Source: Brevundimonas vesicularis
GTDB taxonomy: Bacteria > Pseudomonadota > Alphaproteobacteria > Caulobacterales > Caulobacteraceae
DNA: 64,000 nucleotides
Direction of reading: 5' to 3'
NCBI RefSeq assembly: GCF_027886425.1
Contig: NZ_CP115671.1
Coordinates: forward strand, 1,736,001-1,800,000
Part shown: positions 1 to 7,226 of the stretch, one piece after another
Layout: every line of letters starts with the position of its first letter
Position numbering within the stretch: position 1 is the stretch's first letter
Program-made: the position numbers and the translations under genes
Notes under the pieces: generated by a model
The model's database searches: none
The model's input: the letters and a program-made list of their open reading frames with translations, nothing else
What the model was told of the DNA's origin: nothing

Positions 1-790
1 CCTCGACCGTCAGACGCGACAGGGCGCGGTCGTTCAGCTGGTCGGTGTCCATTTCCAGCGAGAAGCCGGCGAAGAGCTTGCCAGGGTTCCGCAGGGCGGC
101 GCCGTAGAGGACGTTGCCCAGCAGCGCCGTCTTGCCCATGCCGGGGCGCCCGGCCATAACGATGACAGAACCGGGCAGCAGGCCGCCGAGGCGCTTGTCG
201 ATCGATGACAGGCCGGTCTGGACACCCTTGGGCTTGCCGGTGGCCACTTCCAGCTCCAGCCGGTCCATGCGGGCTTGGGCTGCGTCCCACGCGTTCACAA
301 ACAGGGCGTCTTCGGGGGCGGCGCCGCGTTCAGCCTCTTCAAGCTCAGCACGCGCCTTGGCGACGGCCATATAGCCGCTGTGCTCGGGGTCACGGGCCGA
401 GGTCAGCGTCTCCGTCGCCATTTTGATCAGGCGGCGCCGGACGGCTGTGTCCGCGATCTGCTCGGCATAGGCGCGGATCGTGTTGGCGGGTGGGGCGGCA
501 TCCCAGAGACGACGCAGATACGGCAGGCCGCCGAAGTGTTCGAACGCAGGATCCGGCGCCAGGTCGTTCTGGATGGTGGCGGGCTCAGCCAGCTTGCCGG
601 CGGTGATCAACCGACCGACCAGGGCGTAGATGCGCTGATGGTACGGCTCAGAGAAATCCTCTGGCGTGACAAGGTCGTGGACCTGCCTGTGCGCCTCGTT
701 GCTGAAGAGGAGGATGCCTAGCAAGGCTTGTTCAGCCTCTAGGTTCAGAGGAAGGTTCGAACCCTCGTCTTGGTCGCGCGGGTCCATCAT
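1..790 (-). CDS. dnaB: Replicative DNA helicase DnaB, N-terminal part and Walker A (cut by window edge)
   Basis: Copy A of the helicase gene; only the first 263 codons or so lie here, the rest being at the other end of the unit (53322-53947). The frame is open throughout because the G run at 314-318 has five bases, so this copy shows the true junction between the N-terminal hairpin domain and the RecA-like ATPase. Walker A (GRPGMGKT) is encoded near 130-155. Its ATG at 790 overlaps the TGA of the upstream 64-codon gene (ATGA). See 53322-54736 for the full gene. Confidence 0.93.
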   Translation of the reverse strand, partial: MMDPRDQDEGSNLPLNLEAEQALLGILLFSNEAHRQVHDLVTPEDFSEPYHQRIYALVGRLITAGKLAEPATIQNDLAPDPAFEHFGGLPYLRRLWDAAPPANTIRAYAEQIADTAVRRRLIKMATETLTSARDPEHSGYMAVAKARAELEEAERGAAPEDALFVNAWDAAQARMDRLELEVATGKPKGVQTGLSSIDKRLGGLLPGSVIVMAGRPGMGKTALLGNVLYGAALRNPGKLFAGFSLEMDTDQLNDRALSRLTVE

Positions 791-969
791 GCCGCCTTCT
801 CCGTGAAGAGAGGGCCGCAGCGGATGGTCTCAGCGCGGGCTACAGCAGCCTCGGCATGGCGGGTGAGCAGTGCAGCCGCCTGAGGGTAGCGCTTGGCCCG
901 AGCCTTGGCTTCCCGACGCAGGGTGTCGGCGTAGAACAGTTCGAACGCTACAAGATCGCGTCTATTCAT
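787..969 (-). CDS. Small hypothetical protein upstream of dnaB
   Basis: About 60 residues, rich in Arg and Ala, beginning MNRRDLVAFE, predicted all-helical. I do not recognise it. Start 969 is preferred because a GGGGG stretch lies just upstream; an in-frame ATG at 981 would add four residues. It overlaps the preceding gene by a few bases and dnaB by ATGA, so it is translated as part of the leftward early operon. Confidence 0.65.
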   Translation of the reverse strand: MNRRDLVAFELFYADTLRREAKARAKRYPQAAALLTRHAEAAVARAETIRCGPLFTEKAA

Positions 970-1315
970 GGCGGCCCCCATCGTTGGCGGCCTTGGTCAG
1001 GTTGGCGAACGCCTGCTCCGCGGCGGCGCGCCGGATCGGGCCGGTGTAGATCGAGACATGGGCGAAGCGCCCGAAGGTAGAGGCGGCGCCCTCGGCGTCG
1101 AGACGGGCGCATAGGGCATCCTTCACGGCCGAGAGCACGCCCTCGCAATGCAGGACCAGATCGGCGTCGCTGATGCCTGCGATGGCGACGGCTGTGGCCA
1201 TGCGCGCATCGGCCCTCACCTTGGCGTCACGCGCCTTCTGAGCGGCGGTGCGGCGGTCCTTGTCGATCTGGGTCAGGACGCGATCGGAGAAGTCGCGGCG
1301 TTGGGGACGGGACAT
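962..1315 (-). CDS. Hypothetical early protein, 117 aa
   Basis: Basic N-terminus (MSRPQRRDFSDRV) followed by helical, Ala-rich sequence. No domain recognised. The start at 1315 is chosen because it forms an ATGA overlap with the stop of the GcrA-like gene; an ATG at 1327 would lie inside that gene. Member of the leftward early operon between the GcrA-like regulator and dnaB. Confidence 0.75.
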   Translation of the reverse strand: MSRPQRRDFSDRVLTQIDKDRRTAAQKARDAKVRADARMATAVAIAGISDADLVLHCEGVLSAVKDALCARLDAEGAASTFGRFAHVSIYTGPIRRAAAEQAFANLTKAANDGGRHE

Positions 1316-2057
1316 CAGGCGGCCCACCGACGGTTGGCACGCTCAAGGTTCTCCTTGGGCTTCGGCTGGGTGATGTCGCGGGCGAAGGCGCGCTGGGCGT
1401 GGTCGAGGCAGTAGGAACACTTCTCGATGCCCTGATAGATCGGGGCGCCACAGGCCAGCTGGTCGGCCGCGCGGGCGGGCGTCCCGACGGGCCAAGCGCA
1501 TTGACCGAAGCTGCGACCGACCATGGGGACCGAGTTGTCGTTCGCCGCGTCGATCGTCCGCTTGATGATCAGGCGGCCGGCGGCGGCCTTCTCGGCGCGC
1601 TGCTCAGCGGTGCTGTCGGACTTGGACTTGGACAGGTCGAAAGGCTGCGAGACGGTGGCCTTCGGGGGCTTGGGATGCTTCGGGGGCGAGGCTCGCGAAC
1701 GGGCTTCACCTTCGCGGTCTTGGCAACGGTCCCGGGCTTTGCGTTCGTCTTCCGGCCTTCGCTCAAGCCGTGCCGGTGAACCATGCCGATCACCATGTTT
1801 CGGGTCCAGGTCGGGCCCATCAGCCGGGCGATGTTGCTTGCCGACTTATTTTCCAGCCACAGGCGTTCGACGTGCTCGACAGTCTCGGGCGTGTGGAGCG
1901 CATTGCCGCGCCGACGGTCCCCCAGCCCGAAACTCTTTCGGATGCTACGGACGCTGGTCTCGGATATGCCGAGGCGGTCGCCGATCTGGGTTCCGCTCAG
2001 GCCGGCTTCCCATAGGCGGGTAAACTCGGCGCGGCTTACTTTGGCGAAGATGTTCAT
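1315..2057 (-). CDS. GcrA-like cell-cycle regulator with an extra N-terminal HTH (frameshifted)
   Basis: Repaired product about 247 aa. Residues about 5-45 form one helix-turn-helix (AEFTRLWEAGLSGTQIGDRLG). Residues about 55-100 match the GcrA DNA-binding module (LWLENKSASNIARL, then TRNMVIGMVHRHGL). The end carries the GcrA C-terminal block QCAWPVGTP and CGAPIYQ..KCSYCLDH. The first two parts and the last lie in different frames: the run of five G at 1682-1686 must be six for a continuous product, and both copies share this. GcrA of alphaproteobacteria binds sigma70-RNA polymerase and activates GANTC-methylated promoters. A phage homologue could retarget host cell-cycle transcription (inference). 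In this copy a 2-bp difference also fuses it in frame to the RuvC-like gene. Confidence 0.8.
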
Positions 2058-2564
2058 GCGGCCCTCCCGGCCGTGAAGTTGGGGATCCCAGCGGCCGGCG
2101 TCGCGGGGGAAGCGGGTTTTCACGGCGTGGAGCCAGAGACCGAAAGCGTCGGCTTCGTCGGGGACGGCAGGGTTGAAACCGTAGGTCCGGGCGGCGCGGA
2201 CCATGTCGTCCTTGTCGGCGCGGCCGGAGCCGGTCAGGGCCTTCTTGACGGTGACCGGGTAGACCTCGCAGCACTCGATGGCGGCGCGGACGGCGACCAT
2301 TTCAGTGATGCCGGCGAGGGCGTGGAGCTTGCGCGTCACATGCGGCGTCGCGCTGGACGCCAGGATGGGCGCTTCGAACAGGAGAAGGCTCGGCCCGACC
2401 TCGCGGACCTTCAACGTCAGCCAGTCCTCAAAGGCGATGAGGAAGGAGCCGACGTCCTCGCCGGTCTTCGGCAGGCGGATATGACCGATCGCCGGCAGTT
2501 CGCCGGTGTCAGGCTGTCCGAAGCAGAAGCCGGTGCAGGTTGCGAGGTCGAGCGCGAGGTACAT
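2054..2564 (-). CDS. RuvC-like / RNase H-fold Holliday-junction resolvase (copy A, stop lost)
   Basis: About 170 aa. N-terminal LALDLATCTG supplies D6, LLLFEAPI supplies E64, and PDEADAFGLW supplies D136/D139: the acidic set of RuvC-type nucleases of the RNase H fold. Likely resolves branched DNA before packaging or during recombination. Here two bases are absent near 2079-2084 compared with the second copy, so the frame runs on into the GcrA-like gene; the copy at 56000-56512 ends with a normal ATGA overlap and is probably correct. Confidence 0.85.
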
Positions 2565-3130
2565 CAGGCTGCGCCCTGAACCGCAGCCGCAGCCAGATCA
2601 TCGTTGGCGGCCGACTTTTCGAACTTCTCAGCCAGTCTGGTCTGGGCCCGGCGCCAGCCTTGCGAGAAGTCCGGGACGTGGGCTGGCAGCACCCATTCAG
2701 GCGGGATCTCGTCTTCGCCGCGCAGGCCCATGGCATAGCCCTGGGCTTCGGCGTCGACGGAATCACGGGCGGCGTCGCCCAGATTGAACAGGTCCGGCTG
2801 GGTGCCGGCCGGAAGGCCCGCCCAGGTCCGCAGCTTGGCGCGACGCTCTTCCTCGGCCGTCAGGTCGCGTCGGCTGGCCTTGCCGTCGTCCAAGATGGCC
2901 TGCAGTTCCTTGCGCGAGAAGCCGTCGGCCTTCGCGGTGCGGAACAGATCAGTCAGGGCCTGGGCCTCGACGTCCAGCGCAGCCTTGGCGACCGCCTTCT
3001 TGGCCTCCTGCACACGCAGCTTGTTGATGTGCGACAGGAAGACAGCTTCCTCATCGCGGTTGGGGATCGACTTGGGTTCGCCGCCGTCAGGGCTGGCGCT
3101 CAGCTTCTTGGCCATCTGGCCCTCCATCAA
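2564..3130 (-). CDS. Early protein with GapR-like helical part and RMF-like C-terminus
   Basis: 188 aa (184 if started at MAKKLS). Residues about 25-110 are helical, with the pattern TAKADGFSRKELQAIL and RRDLTAEEERRAKL that recalls GapR (DUF2312) coiled-coil DNA-binding proteins. Residues about 128-175 (YAMGLRGED...FSQGWRRAQ) recall ribosome-modulation-factor/CrpP-type repeats. Both are motif-level resemblances only. Ends in an ATGA overlap with the resolvase gene. A 6-bp hairpin lies just before the start. Confidence 0.7.
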   Translation of the reverse strand: MMEGQMAKKLSASPDGGEPKSIPNRDEEAVFLSHINKLRVQEAKKAVAKAALDVEAQALTDLFRTAKADGFSRKELQAILDDGKASRRDLTAEEERRAKLRTWAGLPAGTQPDLFNLGDAARDSVDAEAQGYAMGLRGEDEIPPEWVLPAHVPDFSQGWRRAQTRLAEKFEKSAANDDLAAAAVQGAA

Positions 3131-3150
3131 GACCGCTCAACGGGGCGGTC
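3131..3150 (-). other. Stem-loop in the leader of the 188-aa gene
   Basis: GACCGC and GCGGTC pair perfectly across an 8-base loop, directly upstream of the ATG at 3130 and downstream of the small ORF ending at 3162. On the minus strand it is followed by TT only, so it is not a convincing terminator; it could affect translation of the next gene. Confidence 0.4.
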
Positions 3151-3161
3151 TGTCCCGTTGG

Positions 3162-3260
3162 TCAGCGCTCTCGCGGGTGCGAGGCGAAGGTGATCAGGTC
3201 GGTGACGCCATGGGCGAAGGCCTGGAATGCGATGTGGAGGCGGTAGAGCAGGGCGCCCAT
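3162..3260 (-). CDS. 32-aa small protein
   Basis: Short ORF beginning MGALLYRLHIAFQAFAHG and ending SHPRER, moderately hydrophobic and possibly membrane-associated. Its ATG overlaps the stop of the 109-aa gene in the ATGA arrangement used throughout this operon, and it fills a gap that otherwise has no gene. Function unknown. Confidence 0.5.
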   Translation of the reverse strand: MGALLYRLHIAFQAFAHGVTDLITFASHPRER

Positions 3261-3589
3261 CAGGCAGGCTCCACGACAGGCGCGCGGGTCGGCTCTTCAA
3301 AGTCTGTCGCCGTTTTCAGCCATGCGCTCAGGTCGCGACGTTGAAGCTTGCGAAAGAGTCTCGGGCTGAAATGACCGTCTGTGTGAACGGAGTTGGGCTT
3401 CCAAGCTTTGATGCCGACCAGCTTCACCCCAACGGTTTCACCGTGCATGTTGGCGTAGTTCTGCCCCTCGCCATCCACCAGCAGCGACACTTCGCGGATG
3501 GTGTGAATCTGACCAACTGCGATGAAGCGGCCGGACTTTGGTCCAACGGCAATCACCTGCACTTCGTCGCCCGGTTTGAAGTCGCACAT
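3260..3589 (-). CDS. Hypothetical protein, SH3/KOW-like N-terminus, 109 aa
   Basis: Starts MCDFKPGDEVQVIAVGPKSG, a beta-rich opening typical of small SH3-like barrels seen in phage accessory proteins; the C-terminal third is basic (FRKLQRRDLSAW). No specific family recognised. Its ATG overlaps the TAA of the upstream gene (TAATG). Confidence 0.7.
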   Translation of the reverse strand: MCDFKPGDEVQVIAVGPKSGRFIAVGQIHTIREVSLLVDGEGQNYANMHGETVGVKLVGIKAWKPNSVHTDGHFSPRLFRKLQRRDLSAWLKTATDFEEPTRAPVVEPA

Positions 3590-4044
3590 TAGGCTGCCCT
3601 CCGATCATCAGTGGCGTTCTCGGCGGCACGGCGCACGGCGCGGACCCGCTCAAGCGCTTCTTCGGCGTCGCGCTCGGCGCGGCAGATGGCGTCCAGATCG
3701 TTGGGGGACAGCCGGTCGTCAGCCAGGGCCTCACGAACGGCGGTGACGACGTCCATGCTCTCCTGGGCGAGGTCGAAGGCCAGTTCCTTGAGGCAGCCCG
3801 TGACCTTCGTCGGGAACATCCGGCGTTCAGCGATGGCGCCGGAATAGACCGGGCCCTGACCCGCGTATTCCTCCAGCGCGTCCATGACATCGGCCGGCAT
3901 GGTCGAGGGGTCTTCGGGGTTTTGATAGCCGGACAGGGCCGACTTGCGGACCCGGCAGGCCCCGGCCGCCTCTTCCAGGCCGCCGCATTGGTCGATCAGC
4001 TCGCGGGCGAGCCGGGCGTGTTCACGATGGCTGAGCTTGTTCAT
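3589..4044 (-). CDS. CII-like (CP76-type) phage regulatory protein
   Basis: 151 aa. Residues about 5-70 (LARELIDQCGGLEEAAGACRVRKSALSGYQNPED) resemble the helix-turn-helix of Phage_CP76/CII-type regulators, in which an NP motif and a tail of helices follow the HTH; the rest is helical and charged. Position three genes into the leftward operon, just after Cro-like, fits a lysis-lysogeny regulator. Assignment is by pattern and position. Confidence 0.55.
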   Translation of the reverse strand: MNKLSHREHARLARELIDQCGGLEEAAGACRVRKSALSGYQNPEDPSTMPADVMDALEEYAGQGPVYSGAIAERRMFPTKVTGCLKELAFDLAQESMDVVTAVREALADDRLSPNDLDAICRAERDAEEALERVRAVRRAAENATDDRRAA

Positions 4045-4091
4045 GTGCTGCGGATGTTCCGGGCGGGTTTCCAGATGACCGAAGGGGCCGG

Positions 4092-4433
4092 TCAGGCGAC
4101 GGAGGGGCCTGGCTGTTCGGGAGAAGGCGATTGGGCTTCAGAGTTCGCGGCGTGAGGATGTGGCTGGGCGACACCGATGCTCGCGAGGACGCGGACTGTT
4201 GGCCTCTGCGTGAGATCGTAAGCCTGTGCGGCCTGACGCTCGGCGGCGAGGACGCCCCGGATGATCGGGCGGTGCGCGGCCATTCCTTCGGCAAGAAGCG
4301 CCAGCAGAGCCAGCGCGTCAGACTGGCGACCGTCGGTGGCCAGCTTCTGGATCTCGATCACTGTCCCATAGGCGGCGTCGGCAACCACCAGCGTTTCGAC
4401 GACCAGAGGGAGGCGGGCCGGTGAGGTGGACAC
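4092..4433 (-). CDS. Hypothetical early protein, 113 aa, GTG start
   Basis: Helical protein (LVVETLVVADAAYGTVIEIQ) with a low-complexity Pro/Ser-rich tail. GTG at 4433 is chosen: it follows the Cro-like stop by one base, with a purine-rich AGAAGG stretch upstream inside that gene. The longer open frame upstream reads as shadow of the Cro-like gene. Function unknown. Confidence 0.6.
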   Translation of the reverse strand: MSTSPARLPLVVETLVVADAAYGTVIEIQKLATDGRQSDALALLALLAEGMAAHRPIIRGVLAAERQAAQAYDLTQRPTVRVLASIGVAQPHPHAANSEAQSPSPEQPGPSVA

Positions 4434-4434
4434 G

Positions 4435-4680
4435 TCAGGCCGCCTTCTCGGTGGCGGTGTCGTCGTTGGCGGCGGTCGGGCAGGGCGCCGGGGCCAGCAG
4501 ATCGGCCGGACGCACCTTGCCCTTGGTCGCCCGCTCAATCGCAACGGCGGTCTCCAGAGAGGGAACGGACTTACCGCGCCGGATGCGCGACGCCTGCGAT
4601 CGACTGCAGCCGACGGCGTTTGCCAGCCACTGGTCGTCCCGCTCGGAACCCATCCATCGATCAAGCCTGGTCTGCGTCAT
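4435..4680 (-). CDS. Cro-like helix-turn-helix regulator
   Basis: 81 aa starting MTQTRLDRWMGSERDDQWLA. Residues about 15-60 form an HTH (LANAVGCSRSQASRIRRGKS) of the Cro/YdaS type, followed by an acidic tail. First gene of the leftward early operon, transcribed from the promoter at 4711-4690 and divergent from the CI-like gene. By analogy with lambda it would bind the TGTGCA operators between them and at 6.2 kb. Confidence 0.8.
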   Translation of the reverse strand: MTQTRLDRWMGSERDDQWLANAVGCSRSQASRIRRGKSVPSLETAVAIERATKGKVRPADLLAPAPCPTAANDDTATEKAA

Positions 4681-4687
4681 GCGCAGA

Positions 4688-4716
4688 ATGTGCACCACAT
4701 GCACATAACAGGTCAA
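4688..4716 (-). promoter_or_regulatory. Leftward early promoter with 17-bp operator
   Basis: On the minus strand a -35 box TTGACC (plus-strand 4716-4711) is followed after five bases by the operator TGTGCATGTGGTGCACA (4705-4689), which covers the spacer and the -10 position (GCACAT at 17-bp spacing). The operator has 7-bp inverted arms ATGTGCA/TGCACAT (4688-4706) around five bases. The identical 17-bp core, same orientation and same 5-base distance from -35, occurs at 6214-6230. Confidence 0.75.
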
Positions 4717-4720
4717 GGCG

Positions 4721-4784
4721 ATTGTGCACGGTGGCCGCTGGCTGGCTTTTTCACGGTGCGCGAGAATGTGCACATGCCGCACAG
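4721..4784. promoter_or_regulatory. Additional weaker operator half-sites before the CI-like gene
   Basis: ATTGTGCA at 4721-4728 is a good half-site with a poor partner; ATGTGCA at 4766-4772 faces CGCACAG at 4778-4784 across five bases, overlapping the CI-like start codon. Together with the site at 4688-4706 this gives up to three operators between the divergent regulators, lambda-style. No clear promoter for the CI-like gene was found. Confidence 0.5.
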
Positions 4785-5148
4785 CGAACGCCCCAAGCAC
4801 TATTTGCGCCAATGGCGGAAAGCCTCTGGGCTTTCCCTCCAGGGCGTGCGCGACAAGGCGGAGGCGCTGTTCGAGGATCGCGTCGTCGCTGAAGGCGAGG
4901 AGGTTGACCTGAACAAGATCGGCCTCAGCCACTCGACCCTGAGCCGGATTGAGAGCTTCAAGAACCCCTACAATCAGCGGCTCCTTGAGGTGCTGGCCGA
5001 AGTTTACGGCACCGATGTGCCATCGCTCATCATGCGAAACCCGGAAGACCCGGAAGGCATCTGGACGATCATGGATCAGATCCCGGCCGCCCAGCGTCCT
5101 GTCGCGCTCAAGATGCTGAGCGGGCTAAAGACCGGGACGGACGGATGA
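4774..5148 (+). CDS. CI-like XRE-family repressor
   Basis: 124 aa starting MPHSERPKHYLRQWRKASGL. Residues about 8-65 form an XRE helix-turn-helix (LSLQGVRDKA ... GLSHSTLSRIE), longer than usual because of an insert rich in acidic residues; the rest is a short helical tail with no LexA-like peptidase domain. Divergent from Cro-like. An in-frame GTG lies two codons upstream. Its stop overlaps the next ATG (ATGA), so the 240-aa gene is expressed with it in the lysogen. Lack of a cleavable domain suggests induction by antirepressor rather than RecA (inference). Confidence 0.75.
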   Translation: MPHSERPKHYLRQWRKASGLSLQGVRDKAEALFEDRVVAEGEEVDLNKIGLSHSTLSRIESFKNPYNQRLLEVLAEVYGTDVPSLIMRNPEDPEGIWTIMDQIPAAQRPVALKMLSGLKTGTDG

Positions 5149-5867
5149 TCGGGCTGCTAGCGGCTTTCGCGGTGCAAACCGACGTCGACCCAAGCCAGGT
5201 CGGAGTATACGCTCGGGTCGATACCGTCAGCCAATATGTCGCTGTGGGCGCCACTTGCCCCCAGCTCGGTTATGTCGTCGCCGACGATTTTACCGATGTG
5301 CTCGTTACCCGCATTGTGGATGAGGCCAGCGCGGGCGGGGTGGATGAGGCAACGATAAATCGCTGGTCGGGCGACATTGTTGGCCGGCAAACCACGCTGT
5401 TTCGACAGGGCCTGTCCCGCGACCTTGATGCGCTGGAATCTGGCGGTGAGCCCCAACGGATCGTCGACGCTATGTTTGATCGGCACGAAGCGCTCTGCGC
5501 AAAGGCCGCCGCCGATCCGATCACAGTTGGCATCTTCACGGCTGAGCCACCTGATGTCCGGGCCGCAGCGCGCCAGGCCGCGTCCGATGAACTGCTGAAG
5601 GGCTATGGCAAGGCCAGCTGGCAAACGAGCAAAGTTTTCGCCACGGGGGAACTGTTGCTCGCACTCGGCATGTGCAAGAGCCAGATTTCGCCGGCACGAC
5701 ATGACGACCTCTTGGCCCGCCATCTTCCAACGCCAGCGGCTTCAGACCCGGCTAGCAAGTGGCTTTCCACTCAATATGTCGATGGACTGCAGGGCGCGCC
5801 GGAGATGGCGCTGGATGAAACACAGTGCGCGCGCCTTTTGAGGTCGCGCACAGCAGCGGCCTCCTAG
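5145..5867 (+). CDS. Unknown 240-aa protein co-expressed with the CI-like repressor
   Basis: Begins MIGLLAAFAVQTDVD, a short hydrophobic stretch that could be a weak signal peptide or buried helix; the rest is mixed alpha/beta with four or so Cys. Not recognised. It is translationally coupled to the repressor (ATGA), the position usually held by lysogenic-conversion or immunity-helper genes. It ends one base before the convergent stop of the 76-aa gene. Confidence 0.7.
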   Translation: MIGLLAAFAVQTDVDPSQVGVYARVDTVSQYVAVGATCPQLGYVVADDFTDVLVTRIVDEASAGGVDEATINRWSGDIVGRQTTLFRQGLSRDLDALESGGEPQRIVDAMFDRHEALCAKAAADPITVGIFTAEPPDVRAAARQAASDELLKGYGKASWQTSKVFATGELLLALGMCKSQISPARHDDLLARHLPTPAASDPASKWLSTQYVDGLQGAPEMALDETQCARLLRSRTAAAS

Positions 5868-5868
5868 C

Positions 5869-6099
5869 CTAGGCTGCCTCGGCCGGAACTGCCCCAGACC
5901 GCGCAATCAGTATGGGGTCTGTCCAGAAGTCGGCTTCCGGTGACCCCACCACCCGAAACACCACCACGCCCGCAGCCGCGCCCTTGTAGGCACGCGCCGC
6001 CCGTATCGCCGCGTCTTGGCTTAGCAGGCGGCGCATGTGTCCGGGGACCAGCCTTCCGGCCGACCTTTGATAGGGCTGAACGCAGTAGATCGTTCGCAT
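5869..6099 (-). CDS. Conserved-looking small protein, 76 aa
   Basis: Starts MRTIYCVQPYQRSAGRLVPG and contains GVVVFRVVGSPEADFW; the pattern resembles small uncharacterised proteins of alphaproteobacterial chromosomes. Three upstream in-frame Met codons (up to 6108) are possible starts. Lies opposite to both flanking genes, so it has its own promoter, probably inside the 6100-6256 control region. Confidence 0.6.
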   Translation of the reverse strand: MRTIYCVQPYQRSAGRLVPGHMRRLLSQDAAIRAARAYKGAAAGVVVFRVVGSPEADFWTDPILIARSGAVPAEAA

Positions 6100-6179
6100 C
6101 ATGCACACACTGATTCCGGCTGACGATGCAGGAGTCCAGCCCTAGTGCTGCTCCCTACGTCCGTTTCTGTCGGGCTGGC

Positions 6180-6232
6180 TGTGCATCCCATGCAAATAAT
6201 TATTGACACAGATTGTGCATGTGGTGCACAAT
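6180..6232 (+). promoter_or_regulatory. Rightward early promoter with twin operators
   Basis: -35 TTGACA at 6203-6208; -10 CACAAT at 6227-6232 (18-bp spacing). The operator ATTGTGCA-N5-TGCACAAT (6212-6232, perfect 8-bp arms) covers spacer and -10. A second, weaker site TGTGCA-N5-TGCAAA lies at 6180-6196, upstream of -35. Repression by the CI-like and Cro-like proteins is inferred from the matching sites between those genes. An AT-rich AATAATTATT lies between the sites. Confidence 0.75.
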
Positions 6233-6256
6233 TACTCCATCGAAACGGAGTGACCC

Positions 6257-6730
6257 ATGTCTATCCATCCCGCCAACATCGACCGATCCGCCGCGCTTGA
6301 ATCCGCGCGCTCGCTGATCGGTCACGCCTACGTCTCGTCGCCGGTCCAGGCTGACTGCTTCAACGGCTGGACCTTCATCGCTCAATGCTTCGGCGGCCGG
6401 GCTCCTTCGTTCTTGCCGGGCTGGGGTCCGCGCGATCGTTGGATGGCCATGGGCCAGTTCTTCAACCGCGGCATGAAGCTGACGACCCTGGCTGCGGCTC
6501 AGCCCGGCGACGTGCTGGTCTTCGACATGGGCCGCGACGGTCATCATGCCGGCGTCGTGTCCGAGACGGGCGGCGCCGAACCCAAGATGATCTCCTGCCA
6601 GTTCGGCAAGGCGGCGTCGCAGTGCTGGCTAGGCCGGTCCTGGACCGATCGTCTGGTCGGCGTCTTCACCTATGCCGACGCTGCAGTTCCGGCTGTGAAC
6701 GACAACGCCCAGGTCGAGGAAGCGGCCTGA
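6257..6730 (+). CDS. NlpC/P60-like cysteine peptidase/amidase, early
   Basis: 157 aa. QADCFNGWTF gives a candidate nucleophile C34; QPGDVLVFD and DGHHAGVVSE give the conserved PGD strand and a His (H96 or H97) as in NlpC/P60 enzymes that cut peptidoglycan stem peptides. No signal peptide or membrane segment is seen. GGAG lies seven bases before the ATG. First gene behind the CI-controlled rightward promoter, which is unusual for a cell-wall enzyme; in phages these normally sit with tail or lysis genes, so it may have another amide substrate. Confidence 0.65.
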   Translation: MSIHPANIDRSAALESARSLIGHAYVSSPVQADCFNGWTFIAQCFGGRAPSFLPGWGPRDRWMAMGQFFNRGMKLTTLAAAQPGDVLVFDMGRDGHHAGVVSETGGAEPKMISCQFGKAASQCWLGRSWTDRLVGVFTYADAAVPAVNDNAQVEEAA

Positions 6731-7044
6731 TGCGCCACGTCTCCGAAACCATCCGCCCCATCATCGCCAACGCCGCCGCGCTGGTTGATCCCGGTCTGGT
6801 CCCGCCAACGCGGCTCAAGACCTTCATCGTCGAGGGCAACCGCATCCTCCAACGCTCGACCCGCCGCTGGCTGACGGTCGAGCAGGCGAGGGCGATGATC
6901 CCGGTCGCCGCTGATCTGGCGATCACGTCTGAGGCTCCGTTCGACGGCGTCCACGAGGTTCAGCTTCTCGATCTGGTCCGCGCCATTCGCGAGGCCGAGG
7001 GCAACGACGCGCCGCCGCCGGCTGTCATGCAGAAGGCGGCCTGA
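6730..7044 (+). CDS. Hypothetical early protein, 104 aa
   Basis: Starts MRHVSETIRPIIANAAALVD, helical. The ATG overlaps the preceding stop (TGATG). Function unknown; second gene of the rightward operon. Confidence 0.65.
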   Translation: MRHVSETIRPIIANAAALVDPGLVPPTRLKTFIVEGNRILQRSTRRWLTVEQARAMIPVAADLAITSEAPFDGVHEVQLLDLVRAIREAEGNDAPPPAVMQKAA

Positions 7045-7046
7045 CC

Positions 7047-7226
7047 ATGGAAGCCATCGTCTGCCCTGGCGCCCAGCGTCTCTATGCTGTGGCCCTCGTC
7101 GGTCCCGACGGCGAGTTCACCCGGATCTCCGAGCATGACTGCCCGGCATCGGCCATCGCTGCCCGCAACGCCGCCAATCGTGCAGCAGAGGACGCGGTGA
7201 AGGCCCTGCGTCTGGTGCTGGCATGA
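7047..7226 (+). CDS. Hypothetical early protein, 59 aa
   Basis: Starts MEAIVCPGAQRLYAVALVGP; a short strand pair followed by an Ala-rich helix. It sits two bases after the preceding stop and overlaps the next ATG by ATGA, so it is well framed by its neighbours. Function unknown. Confidence 0.6.
   Translation: MEAIVCPGAQRLYAVALVGPDGEFTRISEHDCPASAIAARNAANRAAEDAVKALRLVLA

Noticed and set aside
1569..2564. A 331-aa RuvC-GcrA fusion protein
   Set aside because: Only copy A has the fusion; copy B has an extra AA that gives separate genes with ATGA overlap, and the C-terminal part of the fusion itself is out of frame.
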